Translations under genes and position numbers: made by a program
Shown here: positions 15,299 through 15,798 of the stretch, in pieces
Layout of the letters: every line of letters starts with the position of its first letter
How positions within the stretch are numbered: position 1 is the stretch's first letter
The notes under the pieces: model-generated
Seen by the model: the letters and a program-made list of their open reading frames with translations, nothing else
The model's database searches: none
What the model was told of the DNA's origin: nothing
NCBI GenBank assembly: GCA_944358275.1
Contig: CALVQZ010000074.1
Span: 1-15,798, forward strand
Source: an uncultured Bacilli bacterium
Lineage (GTDB): Bacteria > Bacillota_I > Bacilli_A > RF39 > UBA660
Direction of reading: 5' to 3'
DNA: 15,798 nt

Positions 15299-15349
15299 AA
15301 AAAAGCAGATAAATAGTAAACAATTATAAATCATCAACTATGTATCCGC
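15299..15349 (-). terminator. Terminator-like hairpin in the leader of the phosphoesterase pair
   Basis: On the minus strand a 13-position stem (15349-15337 with 15317-15305; one G-U, one C-U mismatch), a 19-nt loop and six U (15304-15299). It lies between the predicted promoter (15373-15401) and the start codon at 15286, directly before the GGAGG. This is the arrangement of a transcription attenuator. Alternatively it terminates the gene ending at 15461 and the true promoter lies elsewhere. Confidence 0.6.
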
Positions 15350-15372
15350 CTACCCTTTATCTTTATAACTAA

Positions 15373-15401
15373 ATTGTATCACACTTTCTTTTTAACAACA
15401 A
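15373..15401 (-). promoter_or_regulatory. Promoter of the phosphoesterase pair
   Basis: On the minus strand TTGTTG (15401-15396), a 17-nt spacer ending in TGA, and TACAAT (15378-15373): an extended -10 with a weak -35. Start of transcription is expected near 15366, giving an 80-nt leader that contains the terminator-like hairpin. Confidence 0.55.
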
Positions 15402-15418
15402 TAAAAAACGATTATAAA

Positions 15419-15435
15419 TATTAAAAAATTTAATA
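15419..15435 (-). terminator. Weak hairpin after the partial surface-protein gene
   Basis: A 7-bp AT-only inverted repeat with a 3-nt loop (15435-15429 with 15425-15419), followed on the minus strand by T-rich sequence including six T (15409-15404). It is 25 nt after the stop of the partial gene and could be a weak terminator. Confidence 0.25.
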
Positions 15436-15460
15436 CTTAAAACATATACTCATTTGTAAA

Positions 15461-15798
15461 TTAACTTTGAGATAAGATATATGGTTCAATTTCTGTCCCT
15501 TTTCCACTTTCTATAAGGACTTCAGACTTTAGATATATTGAAGGCCGAACCGCCCTAGCAATGTACGCGGAGTCGACGCCAGCTAAGCCGCCAGAATAGA
15601 CATGCCACGCATAGTAAGCATACTCAGGACGAGCGATAGGCGAATGAAGCCCATAGCTAGTATTATTATGCAACCAGTTGTTGTTTTTACATGAATAATT
15701 TGTATAATCTACTATGTTTGCTCTACAACTTGTATCAGTACTTGCATATCCATAGTCACTTGGATATATTAAACCTACTGCTCCTGTCCATTCTGTTG
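15461..15798 (-). CDS. C-terminal end of a larger protein with a hypervariable-looking domain
   Basis: The frame is open to the right edge, so only the last 111 residues are seen and the start is off-window. The visible part begins TEWTGAVGLIYPSDYGYAST, has a pair of Cys (DTSCRANIVDYTNYSCKNNWL), then LHSPIARPEYAYYAW and HVYSGGLAG, and ends VRPSIYLKSEV and GKGTEIEPYILSQS. The order 'W..SP...A.......G........VRP..YL' resembles the C-type-lectin/formylglycine-enzyme-like fold used as the ligand-binding end of diversified proteins. From memory, similar C-termini occur in large extracellular or pilin-like proteins of uncultured gut Firmicutes. Codons 15649-15542 differ sharply in composition from both flanks. 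The only TTG/ATG start within the window (15673) is internal and not a real start. Function unknown; surface binding is inference. Confidence 0.75.
   Translation of the reverse strand, partial: TEWTGAVGLIYPSDYGYASTDTSCRANIVDYTNYSCKNNNWLHNNTSYGLHSPIARPEYAYYAWHVYSGGLAGVDSAYIARAVRPSIYLKSEVLIESGKGTEIEPYILSQS
15542..15652 (-). other. GC-rich, A-poor block: candidate DGR variable region
   Basis: In 36 codons (15649-15542) I count 61 G+C of 108 bases (56%) and only 13 A (12%). One codon of 36 ends in A and ten end in C. The next 26 codons downstream (before the stop) have 14 ending in A. The edges are abrupt, after TATGGG on one side and before TCAATATAT on the other. Adenine-specific rewriting by a diversity-generating retroelement would deplete A and raise GC in exactly such a C-terminal block, while leaving NNC/NNT codons. 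No template repeat or reverse transcriptase is present in the window. Confidence 0.55.

Noticed and set aside
15069..15329. 86-residue + strand frame over the degenerate phosphoesterase
   Set aside because: Antisense shadow; low-complexity Ser/Leu/Lys composition and no ribosome site.
15461..15673. A stand-alone 70-residue gene starting at 15673
   Set aside because: The frame stays open upstream to the window edge with clear continuing protein sequence, so this is the end of a longer gene.
1..15798. Genetic code 4 (TGA read as Trp), as in many Mollicutes
   Set aside because: Tryptophans at conserved places are TGG and the FemAB-family gene stops at TGA at the expected length.
1..15798. tRNA, rRNA, insertion sequence or integrase genes
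   Set aside because: I found no cloverleaf-like element, transposase frame or terminal inverted repeats in the gaps, all of which are under 200 nt.

Overview
The window is AT-rich throughout (about 30% GC by eye) and reads with the standard code: tryptophans are TGG and one long gene ends in TGA. A FemAB-type cell-wall enzyme, a lipoprotein signal, strong AGGAGG ribosome sites and the gene repertoire point to a low-GC Gram-positive-type bacterium. An uncultured gut Bacilli/RF39-like lineage is my best guess, and it is inference.

Layout, left to right. At 1-1489 there is a divergent promoter for a gene beyond the left edge, then a FemAB-family gene on + with its own extended -10 promoter and terminator. 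At 1500-2759 two minus-strand genes are both broken: a HelD-type helicase that has lost its whole ATPase core, and a Nudix hydrolase whose frame is broken by the apparent loss of one 8-nt tandem unit. At 2837-7211 lies the str operon (rpsL-rpsG-fusA-tuf, minus strand) with a strong promoter, a structured leader and a second likely promoter before tuf. Its S12 protein carries two substitutions at classical streptomycin-response positions. At 7260-8440 there is a pentapeptide-like protein built of six 42-residue repeats. At 8489-9006 there is a small lipoprotein gene with a one-base frameshift and a divergent promoter region.

At 9023-9943 a YtqA-type radical SAM gene (+) converges on ftsH; their stop codons overlap inside the loop of a shared terminator. 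tilS-ftsH (9940-13267, minus) form an operon with the usual hpt gene missing. At 13270-15401 two coupled paralogous calcineurin-like phosphoesterases follow; the first keeps most metal-site residues and the second has lost several. They are preceded by a promoter and then a hairpin with a U-tract that looks like a leader attenuator. At 15461-15798 is the C-terminal end of a larger, probably surface-exposed protein running off the right edge.

The most interesting signal is in this last gene. A sharply bounded block of about 108 nt (15542-15649) has 56% GC, only 12% A and one A-ending codon out of 36, sitting inside a VRP..YLKS-type C-terminal domain. This resembles the variable region of a diversity-generating retroelement target. 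No reverse transcriptase or template repeat is visible, so the idea is an inference. The second candidate system is the active/degenerate phosphoesterase pair under possible attenuation.
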